IMG/VR virus record: IMGVR_UViG_3300047354_001141
Location: 1-31,262 of that record
Source of the DNA: a virus
Length of the DNA: 31,262 nucleotides
Strand: one strand, 5' to 3'
The notes beneath the pieces are model-generated. The model saw only the letters and a list, made by a program, of their open reading frames with translations, ran no database searches and had not been told where the DNA came from. A program made the position numbers and the translations under genes. Shown piece after piece: positions 20,893-28,341 of the stretch. Within the stretch, counting starts at the first letter, position 1; the number at the start of each line of letters is the position of its first letter.

Positions 20893-21153
20893 TTAATGAC
20901 CGTGACACACAAGTTTATAATCTGCGATCATTGGTGCATTCTCACCATTGAAAAATTCATTAACCCATTGAATACGTTCTTCTTCTTTAAGACGGTCAAA
21001 GAATCTATCAGCCATATCATTGAATAATGTAACTTCAACTGTGACTGCCTTTGTTTCTTTATCAGTATCTACTGTAACCTCACGGTCAATCATGAGATAC
21101 CGATCTCGGGTTTTCCCTAGCATATTTGTTTGTGTGTGTTGTTTGATTTTCAT
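20893..21153 (-). CDS. hypothetical protein (86 aa)
   Basis: A soluble protein with charged strands and a helical C-terminal half (FFDRLKEEERIQWVNEFF), ending in a metal-binding-like LVCHGH. A sigma70-like promoter with a palindrome between its boxes lies 8 nt before the ATG. It sits between the two tRNA groups. Family not recognised. Confidence 0.7.
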   Translation of the reverse strand: MKIKQHTQTNMLGKTRDRYLMIDREVTVDTDKETKAVTVEVTLFNDMADRFFDRLKEEERIQWVNEFFNGENAPMIADYKLVCHGH

Positions 21154-21160
21154 TATGTAT

Positions 21161-21189
21161 ATAATAATCTAGATATCTAGTAATGTCAA
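21161..21189 (-). promoter_or_regulatory. sigma70-like promoter with 12-bp palindrome between the boxes
   Basis: TTGACA (21184-21189), a 17-nt spacer, TATTAT (21161-21166). The spacer contains the perfect palindrome CTAGATATCTAG (21169-21180), which would be a natural repressor site. Confidence 0.65.
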
Positions 21190-21219
21190 ATCATATTATT
21201 GACTTTATTCATATTTAAG

Positions 21220-21295
21220 TGGTACACCCGCGGGGACTTGAACCCCGAACCAATTGATTAAAAGTCAACTGCTCTACCAATTGAGCTACAGGTGC
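21220..21295 (-). tRNA. tRNA-Lys (anticodon TTT)
   Basis: Acceptor GCACCTG pairs with CGGGTGT (GU pairs allowed), anticodon stem GTTGA/TCAAT with loop CTTTTAA, T arm CGGGG-TTCAAGT-CCCCG, and encoded CCA. It reads AAA and AAG. Confidence 0.95.
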
Positions 21296-21297
21296 AA

Positions 21298-21372
<75 letters not shown>

Positions 21373-21378
21373 ATAAAG

Positions 21379-21454
<76 letters not shown>

Positions 21455-21469
21455 GTTAATCATTATCGT

Positions 21470-21670
21470 TTAATTTTTAAAGTACCTATCGATGCATTCA
21501 ATTTGCGAATCTAGAGATTCGATTTTTTCGATTTTCTGCTGAATTACTTCACCAATGCCTGGGTGTTCTCCAACTCCTACAGGATTTTCTAAGTAGACAT
21601 TAAGATCTGCAAGGTGTTCATCACGTTGACCTCGTAGTTTAGTTTGTATTGCTTTTATGTGTGCGTTCAT
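21470..21670 (-). CDS. small conserved marine-phage protein (66 aa)
   Basis: A helical N-terminal half is followed by YLENPVGVGEHPGIGEVIQQ and a second helix. The NPVGVGEH motif recurs in small proteins of T4-like marine phages, recalled from pattern. It lies between the tRNAs and the DNA ligase gene. Function unknown. Confidence 0.75.
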   Translation of the reverse strand: MNAHIKAIQTKLRGQRDEHLADLNVYLENPVGVGEHPGIGEVIQQKIEKIESLDSQIECIDRYFKN

Positions 21671-21692
21671 GTTTTACTTTCTATATTATTTA

Positions 21693-22805
21693 TTATATAT
21701 CTATCCGACCTATATCAACCATTACACCGAATCGAGGCTTACCATCTGGTGTTAGATTCTGATATCGAATCGTTGCCATCTGACCGATGAATTTATTTCT
21801 CTCCACTAAGAGTTCTGTAAAGTATTCGTGAGTTCCTTGAATACCTGCTTCGAATTCTACACCATCTTTTGTTGCGCATCGTACTCGACCTGCCATAGTA
21901 GCTCGTATACCTTTGCCGGCGGTGATATCAATAACTTTGAACTCATCATCCGTGAACTGCTTATATTTAAGAAGTTTTTTAGACCGAGTATGTTCATATA
22001 ACATAGATGGGTCTCGCAACATAATACCTTCGTAGCCTTCTTCGATACATTCAGAATGATACTCATCGATCTGATCATGTGTGATTAGTTTATTAATAAC
22101 AGGAACTAGATATTCTGCATCGATAAACTTCTCTTGGATAAATTCATATCGCTCGGTAAATTCCTTTTCTGGTTCACTTTGGTCATAGATGTCAAAGATA
22201 TACAACTTCAACTTGTCTTTAATCTCATCCCAATCTTCAGGCTTAATAGATTTTTCCTTTGTCTTTCGAGCAAGAGATGTAATCTTATTGAAATCATTAT
22301 GAAGACGATGGCAATATAATTCACCATCAAGAACAATATCGGGGTATTCCTCAAAGAACTCTTGTAGGCTTTCTTCAATGAATTTAGTAGTGACATACTG
22401 TTTTCCATTACGAGTAAAGGCGCCATCCTTTGTGATGATGCAACGAAGACCATCAAGTTTAGGAGAACCCATGATATTCTCTGGCATCTTCTTAGCATGT
22501 GAATCCCATTTATGTGCTAGAGTACATTCGAAAAAACTTTTTCCTTTATCAACATCATTGATATTGGTTGTATAACCATCATACTTTTGGCGATCTTCCC
22601 ACTTACGACGAGCAACAAATTGAGCCTGTTCTGATTCACTCACTTCATTTGATCGACCCACATTCTTAGCTTCACATATAGTGGGAACACTTACTGTAAT
22701 CTTTCCATCGATCTGCCCATGTTCTGTCCAATATTTGTTACCTTCGGTGAATACTTCCCATTGAGCAATTGCACCAGTCTTTGTTTTTTTGTATAGTTTT
22801 TCCAT
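21693..22805 (-). CDS. ATP-dependent DNA ligase
   Basis: The 370-residue enzyme has the nucleophile lysine in SPKLDGLR (Lys116, motif I). Further motifs follow: motif III-like IVLDGELYCH, motif IV EEGYEGIMLRDP, motif V LLKYKQF, and an OB-fold C-terminal domain (AGRVRCATKDGVEF). The first 80 residues look like a small WGR-type region (W-x-x-HGQIDGK). It seals nicks in phage DNA during replication and repair. It is shorter than T4 gp30 and overlaps the exonuclease gene by one nucleotide, forming a replication/repair operon. Confidence 0.93.
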   Translation of the reverse strand: MEKLYKKTKTGAIAQWEVFTEGNKYWTEHGQIDGKITVSVPTICEAKNVGRSNEVSESEQAQFVARRKWEDRQKYDGYTTNINDVDKGKSFFECTLAHKWDSHAKKMPENIMGSPKLDGLRCIITKDGAFTRNGKQYVTTKFIEESLQEFFEEYPDIVLDGELYCHRLHNDFNKITSLARKTKEKSIKPEDWDEIKDKLKLYIFDIYDQSEPEKEFTERYEFIQEKFIDAEYLVPVINKLITHDQIDEYHSECIEEGYEGIMLRDPSMLYEHTRSKKLLKYKQFTDDEFKVIDITAGKGIRATMAGRVRCATKDGVEFEAGIQGTHEYFTELLVERNKFIGQMATIRYQNLTPDGKPRFGVMVDIGRIDI

Positions 22806-23374
22806 TATATTAGTTTTTTAAATATTTCAATTGTTTTTCTCACATCATATAGTGCATCATGGGCATCATTATCTTCATCAAAATCGATTCCAAGAAATTC
22901 ACATATTGTGCATAATCTAAAGTTCTCAATCTTGTGTCTACTGTCTCTAAGTAAGAAAGCAAACTCTCTCATCACACATAAACTCGGATTCCAAAACCAA
23001 GTACCATAATAATCATCTCCGCATCGATCAAATAGTAATCGAACAAAGTCTTCATCGAATGGCGAATTGTACGCAACGAATTGGGCTTTATCGTTTCTAT
23101 CATACCTATTGACATGCTTACCTAGAAAATCACAGAAGACTTTGTGGGCTTCTTTCATACTATATTCATTAGATAATAAATCATCAACTGTTTTATGACA
23201 GACTGCAATTGCGGCTGGGTCAATTGTGTTTATCATTTCTGGTCGAATAGTGATATTAATTTCATCCAATACTTGCGAAGCATCATCATTAGTCACGATA
23301 GCGGCTAATTGTACAATCTCGTGTTTTTCTCTAACCACACCAGTTGTTTCTGTATCTATAAAAATTAAATTCAT
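22805..23374 (-). CDS. DEDDh 3'-5' exonuclease (DnaQ/RNase T-like)
   Basis: Motif ExoI is FIDTETTG (Asp7, Glu9). ExoII lies around FVAYNSPFDEDFVRLLF, and ExoIII is DNDAHDALYDV with the histidine expected of the DEDDh type. At 189 residues it is a stand-alone exonuclease domain. It probably works in proofreading, DNA end processing or nucleotide recycling. It overlaps a SemiSWEET-like gene by 4 nt and precedes the ligase gene. Confidence 0.9.
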   Translation of the reverse strand: MNLIFIDTETTGVVREKHEIVQLAAIVTNDDASQVLDEINITIRPEMINTIDPAAIAVCHKTVDDLLSNEYSMKEAHKVFCDFLGKHVNRYDRNDKAQFVAYNSPFDEDFVRLLFDRCGDDYYGTWFWNPSLCVMREFAFLLRDSRHKIENFRLCTICEFLGIDFDEDNDAHDALYDVRKTIEIFKKLI

Positions 23375-23634
23375 TTCTTATACTTGTAATAGACTAAGAT
23401 CATTGCAATAACCGAAATACCACTCAATATATAATTGATGCATAGCCAGAAATCAAATCCAAATCGAAGGAGAGCATAACTCAGAGCCGCACAATATCCA
23501 ATGATAGACATGAAACATAACCAAATGCTCACATCTTCGACCGACTGTGTTTTAATTGACTTGTAAATTTGGGGCCAGAAGCACCCAATGAAACAAACAT
23601 TATAGATTATTCCTAGAATCGTTTCAGCCCACAT
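23371..23634 (-). CDS. SemiSWEET/PQ-loop small transporter-like protein
   Basis: The 87-residue protein has three transmembrane helices (about 4-19, 37-56, 61-82) and the diagnostic PQ motif followed by a polar turn: FWPQIYKSIKTQSVEDVS. This is the layout of bacterial SemiSWEET sugar transporters, which work as dimers of three-helix units. The strong PQ-loop marks make the family call firm, but the substrate is unknown. It overlaps a HAD phosphatase and an exonuclease gene, so it is expressed with nucleotide-metabolism genes. Confidence 0.82.
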   Translation of the reverse strand: MWAETILGIIYNVCFIGCFWPQIYKSIKTQSVEDVSIWLCFMSIIGYCAALSYALLRFGFDFWLCINYILSGISVIAMILVYYKYKK

Positions 23635-24193
23635 ATTCGTAAATTTCTTTCCAGTTTTTTACACGAGTCACACCTTCTCGCGTATCTTTACCAACATTGT
23701 AAGGGTGTTCGATTAGAAAAGAGTTCAATCCCATTTCTGCACCGAGATTGGCATTCTCTGTCTTATCTTCAACCCATATAAAATCGGAATCACGATAACG
23801 TTCAAGTGCCTCATCCTTGTCTTCTCCACATGGAAGACATACAAGTCGTTCGAATACACCCTCACCAAAGACTCGGTCAAGATTCTGTTCACGAAGTTTG
23901 ATTGCGTATCGATCATCACTCATTGAAGTAATGCAATGGAAAACCACACCATGCTCTTCGTGTAACTTACGAACATACTTTACGGCATCTCGTAGAGGTG
24001 GAAGAAATCCAACCGCTGCTGACTCACAGAAAGTTTTACATAATTCCCTTGATTCATCTCGTGGAATTCCATAACACTTATCCATAGCATATTCATTCGG
24101 TTGCTTTTGGCGATATCCTTTACGATGCATCCACCAGTTATAACTCTGAGCCCAATTCAATAGGACTCCATCACAGTCTGTTAATATAATCAT
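23624..24193 (-). CDS. HAD-superfamily phosphatase, 5'-nucleotidase-like
   Basis: The N-terminal LTDCDGVLLNW contains the catalytic DxD (Asp6, Asp8). Motif II is ITSM (threonine/serine), a lysine region follows, and motif IV is FIWVEDKTENANLGAEMG. Length (189) and motifs fit phage 5'(3')-deoxyribonucleotidase-like HAD enzymes, which dephosphorylate nucleotides or repair DNA ends. It begins the ligase operon side and overlaps the SemiSWEET-like gene by 11 nt. Substrate not assigned. Confidence 0.87.
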   Translation of the reverse strand: MIILTDCDGVLLNWAQSYNWWMHRKGYRQKQPNEYAMDKCYGIPRDESRELCKTFCESAAVGFLPPLRDAVKYVRKLHEEHGVVFHCITSMSDDRYAIKLREQNLDRVFGEGVFERLVCLPCGEDKDEALERYRDSDFIWVEDKTENANLGAEMGLNSFLIEHPYNVGKDTREGVTRVKNWKEIYEYVG

Positions 24194-24199
24194 AATTTT

Positions 24200-24394
24200 T
24201 TAAATCTCATCTCGTAGAATATAAGACATATAGCCTTCAAATTCTTTTTCTTCAAAATACTCTAGTACAGCCATAGAACATTCAACTGTTCCAATGTAAA
24301 GGTTGTGAGCTAGTTCAGCATCGATGATGTGTTCGATGTTGTTTTTAATAAACACGAATACGCCATTCTTGTAATCTAATAATCCTTCTACCAT
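24200..24394 (-). CDS. hypothetical protein (64 aa)
   Basis: A small acidic, mostly helical protein with a two-strand start (VEGLLDYKNGVFVFIKNN) and a helix ending YILRDEI. It ends 6 nt before the HAD phosphatase start codon. No motif recognised. Confidence 0.62.
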   Translation of the reverse strand: MVEGLLDYKNGVFVFIKNNIEHIIDAELAHNLYIGTVECSMAVLEYFEEKEFEGYMSYILRDEI

Positions 24395-24399
24395 AATAA

Positions 24400-24576
24400 T
24401 TAAAACTTGAAAATTTCACTCATCTTTTTATCTGCTTGTAAATTAACTGCAACACAAAACTTTTTACTCCATCTGAAAGCTTCAGAATCACTTACCGATA
24501 TCTCTTCTCTAGTTCTGTTATTGATTAAAACAAAACCAAATGTCGAATTAAAGTTTAGACTATATTCATTTTCCAT
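24400..24576 (-). CDS. hypothetical protein (58 aa)
   Basis: The frame from ATG 24576 encodes a beta-then-helix protein (ENEYSLNFNSTFGFVLINNR, then EAFRWSKKFC). It ends 5 nt before the next gene and starts 1 nt after the stop of the 28-residue membrane microprotein. Coding status rests on spacing. Function unknown. Confidence 0.58.
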   Translation of the reverse strand: MENEYSLNFNSTFGFVLINNRTREEISVSDSEAFRWSKKFCVAVNLQADKKMSEIFKF

Positions 24577-24577
24577 A

Positions 24578-24664
24578 CTATAAAATTCCTGTAAACCAAT
24601 AGATAAACATACAAATCAATCCGGTTCCTAATACACCTGCAACTAACATTAATATATCAACCAT
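24578..24664 (-). CDS. 28-residue membrane microprotein, paralogue of the one at 15444-15539
   Basis: All 28 residues form one transmembrane helix (MVDILMLVAGVLGTGLICMF, then IYW). It matches the 31-residue microprotein near 15500 at 14 of 28 positions. Its start lies inside the last codons of the upstream gene (8-nt overlap), so it is translated as part of an operon. Conserved features are ILM, TGL, a cysteine and FI-x-W. Function unknown. Confidence 0.62.
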   Translation of the reverse strand: MVDILMLVAGVLGTGLICMFIYWFTGIL

Positions 24665-24866
24665 GATTTCTTTTTACTATTTGAGATTTGTTTATGTACT
24701 CTAATCCTTGAGCACCATTTCCAGTTTCCACAACGATTTCTTTTTCTTCAATTCGAAATACAGTGCCGCTACCTATCATCTCGCCGCAGGTATACAAAAC
24801 ATCATCACCTACTTTAAGTTCTGATTTTTCTTGACCCATACGATGTCTATTTGAGTTTGTGTACAT
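24657..24866 (-). CDS. small SH3-like hypothetical protein (69 aa)
   Basis: KVGDDVLYTCGEMIGSGTVF followed by EKEIVVETG gives a small beta-barrel pattern as in SH3/KOW-like domains. A second possible start is MGQEKSE (codon 10). The start codon overlaps the upstream stop (TAATG). The likely role is a small nucleic-acid- or protein-binding adaptor, by fold only. Confidence 0.62.
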   Translation of the reverse strand: MYTNSNRHRMGQEKSELKVGDDVLYTCGEMIGSGTVFRIEEKEIVVETGNGAQGLEYINKSQIVKRNHG

Positions 24867-25015
24867 TACTTATTGTCAAATGTGAGTTGGAAAAGCACAA
24901 TGGCAGAAATTGATAAGTTAAGAATCAAAGAGGAAGACGTTAGATTTCCTGCGATGTAGTTGATTGGTATAATACCAATGTTAAGTGCTAGTATGATGTA
25001 TCCGAATGTTTTCAT
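24866..25015 (-). CDS. small two-span membrane protein (49 aa)
   Basis: I chose ATG 25015. Longer in-frame starts lie within the promoter, and the shorter form puts the AAGATTGA leader and -10 box upstream, exactly as for the 68-residue gene at 127-333. Two hydrophobic helices (about 3-22, 26-44) flank a short Gly-Asn loop. It is the first gene of an early operon reading through the microprotein. Function unknown. Confidence 0.7.
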   Translation of the reverse strand: MKTFGYIILALNIGIIPINYIAGNLTSSSLILNLSISAIVLFQLTFDNK

Positions 25016-25032
25016 AATGTAATAAGTCTTTC

Positions 25033-25077
25033 TCAATCTTGTAATACTATTATACTTTATTTTCATCATATTGTCAA
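25033..25077 (-). promoter_or_regulatory. sigma70-like early promoter P2 with conserved transcript start
   Basis: TTGACA (25072-25077), a 17-nt spacer, TATAAT (25049-25054), and AAGATTGA (25033-25040) 8 nt past the -10 box. The leader continues GAAAGACTTA, which the P1 leader also contains. Confidence 0.87.
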
Positions 25078-25094
25078 TAGTCTTATCTCATTGA

Positions 25095-25155
25095 GTATAA
25101 AGTAGTTAGGATACTACTTACGTGAATACCCTAAAAGTCATAAATGTTTGATGAT
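25095..25155 (-). promoter_or_regulatory. upstream element of promoter P2
   Basis: The near arm (25095-25112) starts 18 nt beyond the -35 box and reads AACTACTTTATAC on the minus strand, against AACTACTTGATAC in P1. The far arm starts 60-61 nt beyond the -35 box and keeps ATCAAACATTTATGA, against ATCAATAACTTATGA in P1. Confidence 0.65.
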
Positions 25156-25162
25156 GAACAAC

Positions 25163-25858
25163 TTATAGATTCTTTACTTTTTCTCTTAGATGATCATAAT
25201 ATTCTGAGATCGTTTGTTTGAGTGGTTCTTCCCAATCTTCTTTCTTCTCTATGAATGTTATTGATTCATCTGATCCATCGACAACCATAACAGTAACCAA
25301 CTGATCTATTTTGATTCCTGTTCTTTCTTCGAACATGATTGCATAGGCACACTCCTGTTTAAAATACCCAGAAATTTGATCCCTTGTCTTAACTCTACTA
25401 GATGTCTTGAAATCTACAATGGATAGAACCCCATCAAATTCACATATTAAATCAACTCTTCCCGCTAGCATTAAGTCATCCGAATACAGTGGCACCTCTT
25501 GCATTATTATATTATCTACCTTTTCATCCAATACTTTTTTCATTGCATTCCATAATTGGATAACATGAGGCATGGTTTGTTCCTTTAAGAAATTTTCTTC
25601 ATTATTGATGTATCTCTCTGCTGTATTATGAACTGCATTTCCTCGGGCACATGCATGACGAGATATACGATTTGCTTCTTCTTCACCAACAGCCTTTCTC
25701 CATGCTAAAATCCCAGCCTTAGTTGCATGACCTAATACTGTTGTTACCGAAGGATAGAATACACCCTCTGGAGTTTTATACAATCTCCCTGCAACAGTAG
25801 ATTTTGCTTTCAGATCGTAGCCAAGTTGCATGGGTTTATGATTGAATCTAATACTCAT
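25163..25858 (-). CDS. PD-(D/E)XK exonuclease (RecB/Cas4-like)
   Basis: The catalytic core is GRVDLICEFDGVLSIVDFKT, with Asp136, Asp149 and Lys151. It is followed by the Q-x3-Y motif (QECAY, 168-172), and the upstream histidine region is ARGNAVHNTAERY (His77). This is the RecB-family nuclease layout found in many marine phages, with a role in DNA recombination, repair or degradation of host DNA. The N-terminal YPSVTTVLG is also typical. It has no cysteine cluster, so it lacks the iron-sulphur site of true Cas4. It overlaps the downstream part of a small basic gene. Confidence 0.9.
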   Translation of the reverse strand: MSIRFNHKPMQLGYDLKAKSTVAGRLYKTPEGVFYPSVTTVLGHATKAGILAWRKAVGEEEANRISRHACARGNAVHNTAERYINNEENFLKEQTMPHVIQLWNAMKKVLDEKVDNIIMQEVPLYSDDLMLAGRVDLICEFDGVLSIVDFKTSSRVKTRDQISGYFKQECAYAIMFEERTGIKIDQLVTVMVVDGSDESITFIEKKEDWEEPLKQTISEYYDHLREKVKNL

Positions 25859-26027
25859 AATTATCTATGTAAAGTTCATGTTCATATTGATTCGAAAATT
25901 CTTGCTTACTTTTCATTTTCTTATTGAACTTTTTTACCTTACGTCTATTTTTCTCAAATGAATCTCGGTCATTCAGTTGTTCTCTTCTTTCTATTTTTCC
26001 TTTAATATTTTTTCTATTCCTTTTCAT
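25848..26027 (-). CDS. small basic protein (59 aa)
   Basis: Start chosen at ATG 26027, 1 nt after the upstream stop codon. The product is dominated by Lys and Arg (KRNRKNIKGKIERREQLNDR) with an acidic aromatic tail (HELYIDNYEY), suggesting nucleic-acid binding. It overlaps the start of the nuclease gene by 11 nt. Family not recognised. Confidence 0.62.
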   Translation of the reverse strand: MKRNRKNIKGKIERREQLNDRDSFEKNRRKVKKFNKKMKSKQEFSNQYEHELYIDNYEY

Positions 26028-26028
26028 A

Positions 26029-26283
26029 TTAGTAGTGGTCAATATTTGATTTTTTGCCGCCAGCCTTCTTGATACCCTTCAAGACATCATTCCACTCGGA
26101 TCCCGCTCTTCTAATAGTTGATACAGACCCTTCATAAGATAGCCCTGGCGCACATACACCTCGTTTAACTGTACCGCCATCTCCACAGGGGCATGGCTTT
26201 CCCACAGGTTTATCTCTGTTATCAATTGAATGGGATTCTTCCCACACTTTGTCGCATTTATTGCAATAGTAATCGTATGTCAT
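26029..26283 (-). CDS. FmdB-type zinc-ribbon protein
   Basis: MTYDYYCNKCDKVWEE gives the first CxxC, and PCPCGDGGTVKRG the second knuckle, in the order and spacing of FmdB-like zinc ribbons (about 40 residues). The C-terminal half is a basic helical tail (DVLKGIKKAGGKKSN). Such small proteins are thought to be regulatory or adaptor proteins, widespread in marine phages. Metal binding is strongly implied; partner unknown. Confidence 0.85.
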   Translation of the reverse strand: MTYDYYCNKCDKVWEESHSIDNRDKPVGKPCPCGDGGTVKRGVCAPGLSYEGSVSTIRRAGSEWNDVLKGIKKAGGKKSNIDHY

Positions 26284-26289
26284 AAGGTC

Positions 26290-26847
26290 TTATTTATGGA
26301 TTTTAAACCAATGTGGTATTTCTCGGCTCTTCCAAGTCATTGAGAATCTATGTTGTTTTGTTTGATAGAATTTTTGGTATGAACCAATACGGTCATCATA
26401 ATCCATACACTCTGGGTTAGAACCCATCGCAAGAGCAAAGGGTGTCATATAGGATTTCTTAATATTCTTTGGTGTATCTTTTAGAATATCTAGAAGTTTA
26501 GATTCTGATACATGAATCTTTCCATATCGATAGGTATATTCTTTGCATAGACATTTGAATAAATCATAATGCCATTTATAATTCAGATGAGATTCCATCG
26601 TCCATAGTGTAGATGGATGTTTCATATGAACAGCCTTGTATAATTTACTTTCTCTTTCATCGGATAATTCCCAATATCTTGACATTGTCTTACCAGAGAC
26701 TGAAGGTCTTCTAGATTCTTTACCATCAAGTATACGATGGGCTGTCGATAGCATTTGAGCAGATTCAAGAATCATTTTGACCACGTGCTTATCACAATGC
26801 CACTTAGCGGCAACTTCTGGTACTGGAGATAAGGCAAATATATTCAT
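26290..26847 (-). CDS. conserved T4-like phage protein with CDKHVVKM motif (185 aa)
   Basis: The N-terminus FALSPVPEVAAKWHCDKHVV, then KMILESAQMLSTAH, is a well-known but functionally unassigned marine-phage pattern, recalled and not searched. Central HPSTLWTMESHLNYKW and C-terminal TWKSREIPHWF are also typical. The conserved His, Cys, Asp and Lys hint at an enzyme; some databases relate it to pyrimidine-dimer glycosylase-like proteins, which I cannot confirm. A sigma70-like promoter precedes it. Confidence 0.85.
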   Translation of the reverse strand: MNIFALSPVPEVAAKWHCDKHVVKMILESAQMLSTAHRILDGKESRRPSVSGKTMSRYWELSDERESKLYKAVHMKHPSTLWTMESHLNYKWHYDLFKCLCKEYTYRYGKIHVSESKLLDILKDTPKNIKKSYMTPFALAMGSNPECMDYDDRIGSYQKFYQTKQHRFSMTWKSREIPHWFKIHK

Positions 26848-26854
26848 AGTATAT

Positions 26855-26882
26855 AATATATACTTTATTTACTATTTGTCAA
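26855..26882 (-). promoter_or_regulatory. sigma70-like promoter inside the upstream gene
   Basis: TTGACA (26877-26882) with TATATT (26855-26860) at 16 nt, or TATTAT (26853-26858) at 18 nt. The -35 box lies in the last codons of the 43-residue gene and drives the 26847 gene. Confidence 0.6.
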
Positions 26883-26996
26883 ATTTTTAATATCCTCTTT
26901 ATAGTGTCTTTCATCGATTGTTGCAATCTTTTTATTGAGTAATAAGATTTCTCTTTTAAGATCATCAATGATTCTTCTCAATTCGTATTCCTTCAT
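26865..26996 (-). CDS. small helical protein (43 aa)
   Basis: Frame from ATG 26996, overlapping the upstream stop as ATGA. The product is one long charged helix (EYELRRIIDDLKREILLLNK) of coiled-coil type. Its last codons double as the -35 region of the next promoter. Function unknown. Confidence 0.62.
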   Translation of the reverse strand: MKEYELRRIIDDLKREILLLNKKIATIDERHYKEDIKNLTNSK

Positions 26997-27397
26997 TTTA
27001 CTAGTGTAGGAAATACAGACTTCACAAGGCTTTCGGATACACGAGAGTATTCCTTCATTATGTTTCCATCTTTAGCCAAGCATACAATGTTGGCATCTTT
27101 TTCAGTCAAGCTTTCAACGATTTCGATGAATATCTTTTCCTTCTTTATAGAATTTGTCCCAGACCCTACGGCACATTTACCAAGTTGTTTAATCTTCTGT
27201 TCTGGTTTACCATATGGTTCTTCATCACAAGTGTATGGTGGCTTACCAGTTGGAAGTTCAAGTTTAATGTCTTTATTAAAATTCAATTGAAGGATTGTTC
27301 GAAGTGAAAAAGAATTATTTTCTTTTAGGATTTCTTGGCGTTCAGCACGTGTGGGTGAATCTTGAATTTCAGTGAATATTTCGTGTAGTGTTTTCAT
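26993..27397 (-). CDS. conserved T4-like phage protein, DUF6433-like (134 aa)
   Basis: Helical N-terminus (LHEIFTEIQDSPTRAERQEI), then the conserved core LELPTGKPPYTCDEEPYGKP, then a helical C-terminal half with KIFIEIVESLTEKDA. The PPY/EP-G core is recalled from a family of unknown function common to T4-like marine phages (DUF6433). It lies between RNase H and the CDKHVVKM gene. The label is from memory of the pattern. Confidence 0.78.
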   Translation of the reverse strand: MKTLHEIFTEIQDSPTRAERQEILKENNSFSLRTILQLNFNKDIKLELPTGKPPYTCDEEPYGKPEQKIKQLGKCAVGSGTNSIKKEKIFIEIVESLTEKDANIVCLAKDGNIMKEYSRVSESLVKSVFPTLVK

Positions 27398-27404
27398 AGT
27401 ATTG

Positions 27405-28265
27405 TTATTTAGTTTGAAAATCTGGTGCGGCTTCTACCAACATGCTACACCGATTGGCAATGAGATAATTAAGGATACTTTTCTTAGTCTTCGATCTCTC
27501 TACGTTAGTTTCCTTTTCAATAGATTCTACAATTTCCTTTGGAATATAATCAAGATCAATGACTTCTCTATTACGATGGAAGTTACGTAAGGTTTCTGTT
27601 TCCATAACAGCCTCTAGATTATCTTTACTTTGATACCATTCTTGAATCTTCTTAACACGCATTGGCTTTTGACGAAGTCCATCTGTAAATGTATTATCTG
27701 GGCTTAGAACATTTGGAACACCATCACTACTATCACCCTTACAGATATGTTCAAATCTATAATATAGTGGATCATCAACTTTTATGAAATCACGTTTCAT
27801 TGGGCTGAACTGTTTAACATTAGAATAGCGATGTAGTTGTAAGAAATCTTTATCTGCTGATACAATAACAACTGGTTCATTCTTTCCAAACTCTTGAGTA
27901 GATTTTGATAGAACAGCAATGATATCATCAGCCTCTGCATTCTCTACACATACAACTGGATATGGAAAATGCTCTCTTAGTTCATCACGAATCATATTGA
28001 TTAGACGAAAAAACTCTTTCCAATCAAGTGGTGATTCTTCTCGACCTTTTTTGCGCCCAGATTTGTATTGAGCATAAGCTTGTTTTCGCCACGATCCACC
28101 ATCACAAGCGATGACTGTCTCTCCATATTTTTCGCGAAACTTAAGATTGTACATACGAATTCGATTAAGAATCATATGGCGAATAAGACTTTCTTCAATA
28201 TCTTGAGGACGATCTTGTGAAAAGATTGCCGCAATGGCAATCGCTGAGTAATCAATTATAATCAT
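27405..28265 (-). CDS. rnh: RNase H, T4 Rnh-like 5'-3' exonuclease (FEN-1 family)
   Basis: IIIDYSAIAIAAI (Asp5) opens the first metal-binding motif. Then come ACDGGSWRKQAYAQYKSGRK, the AEADDII motif and VIVSADKDFLQL, all carboxylate motifs of the FEN-1/T4 RNase H nuclease domain. A helix-hairpin region with KGDSSDGVPNVL follows. At 286 residues it is close to the T4 Rnh length (305). It removes RNA primers from lagging-strand fragments, working with the ligase encoded downstream. It has its own sigma70-like promoter. Confidence 0.92.
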   Translation of the reverse strand: MIIIDYSAIAIAAIFSQDRPQDIEESLIRHMILNRIRMYNLKFREKYGETVIACDGGSWRKQAYAQYKSGRKKGREESPLDWKEFFRLINMIRDELREHFPYPVVCVENAEADDIIAVLSKSTQEFGKNEPVVIVSADKDFLQLHRYSNVKQFSPMKRDFIKVDDPLYYRFEHICKGDSSDGVPNVLSPDNTFTDGLRQKPMRVKKIQEWYQSKDNLEAVMETETLRNFHRNREVIDLDYIPKEIVESIEKETNVERSKTKKSILNYLIANRCSMLVEAAPDFQTK

Positions 28266-28307
28266 AATGTATTTTTGTGATATTTCTATTATTTTGAATC
28301 ATTACTG

Positions 28308-28335
28308 ATTATATCATATATCCATCACTTGTCAA
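28308..28335 (-). promoter_or_regulatory. sigma70-like promoter for rnh
   Basis: TTGACA (28330-28335), a 16-nt spacer, TATAAT (28308-28313), about 42 nt before the rnh ATG. The leader has no AAGATTGA motif and no far-upstream element of the P1-P3 type. Confidence 0.8.
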
Positions 28336-28341
28336 ATCTTT

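Noticed and set aside
25163-25858. Cas4 and a possible CRISPR association
   Set aside because: The PD-(D/E)XK protein lacks the cysteine cluster of Cas4 and no repeat-spacer array is visible in the window.
26291-26298. CATAAATA string before the zinc-ribbon gene at 26283
   Set aside because: It is formed by the last codons and stop of the preceding gene, with 7-nt spacing and a nonconsensus first base; chance cannot be excluded.
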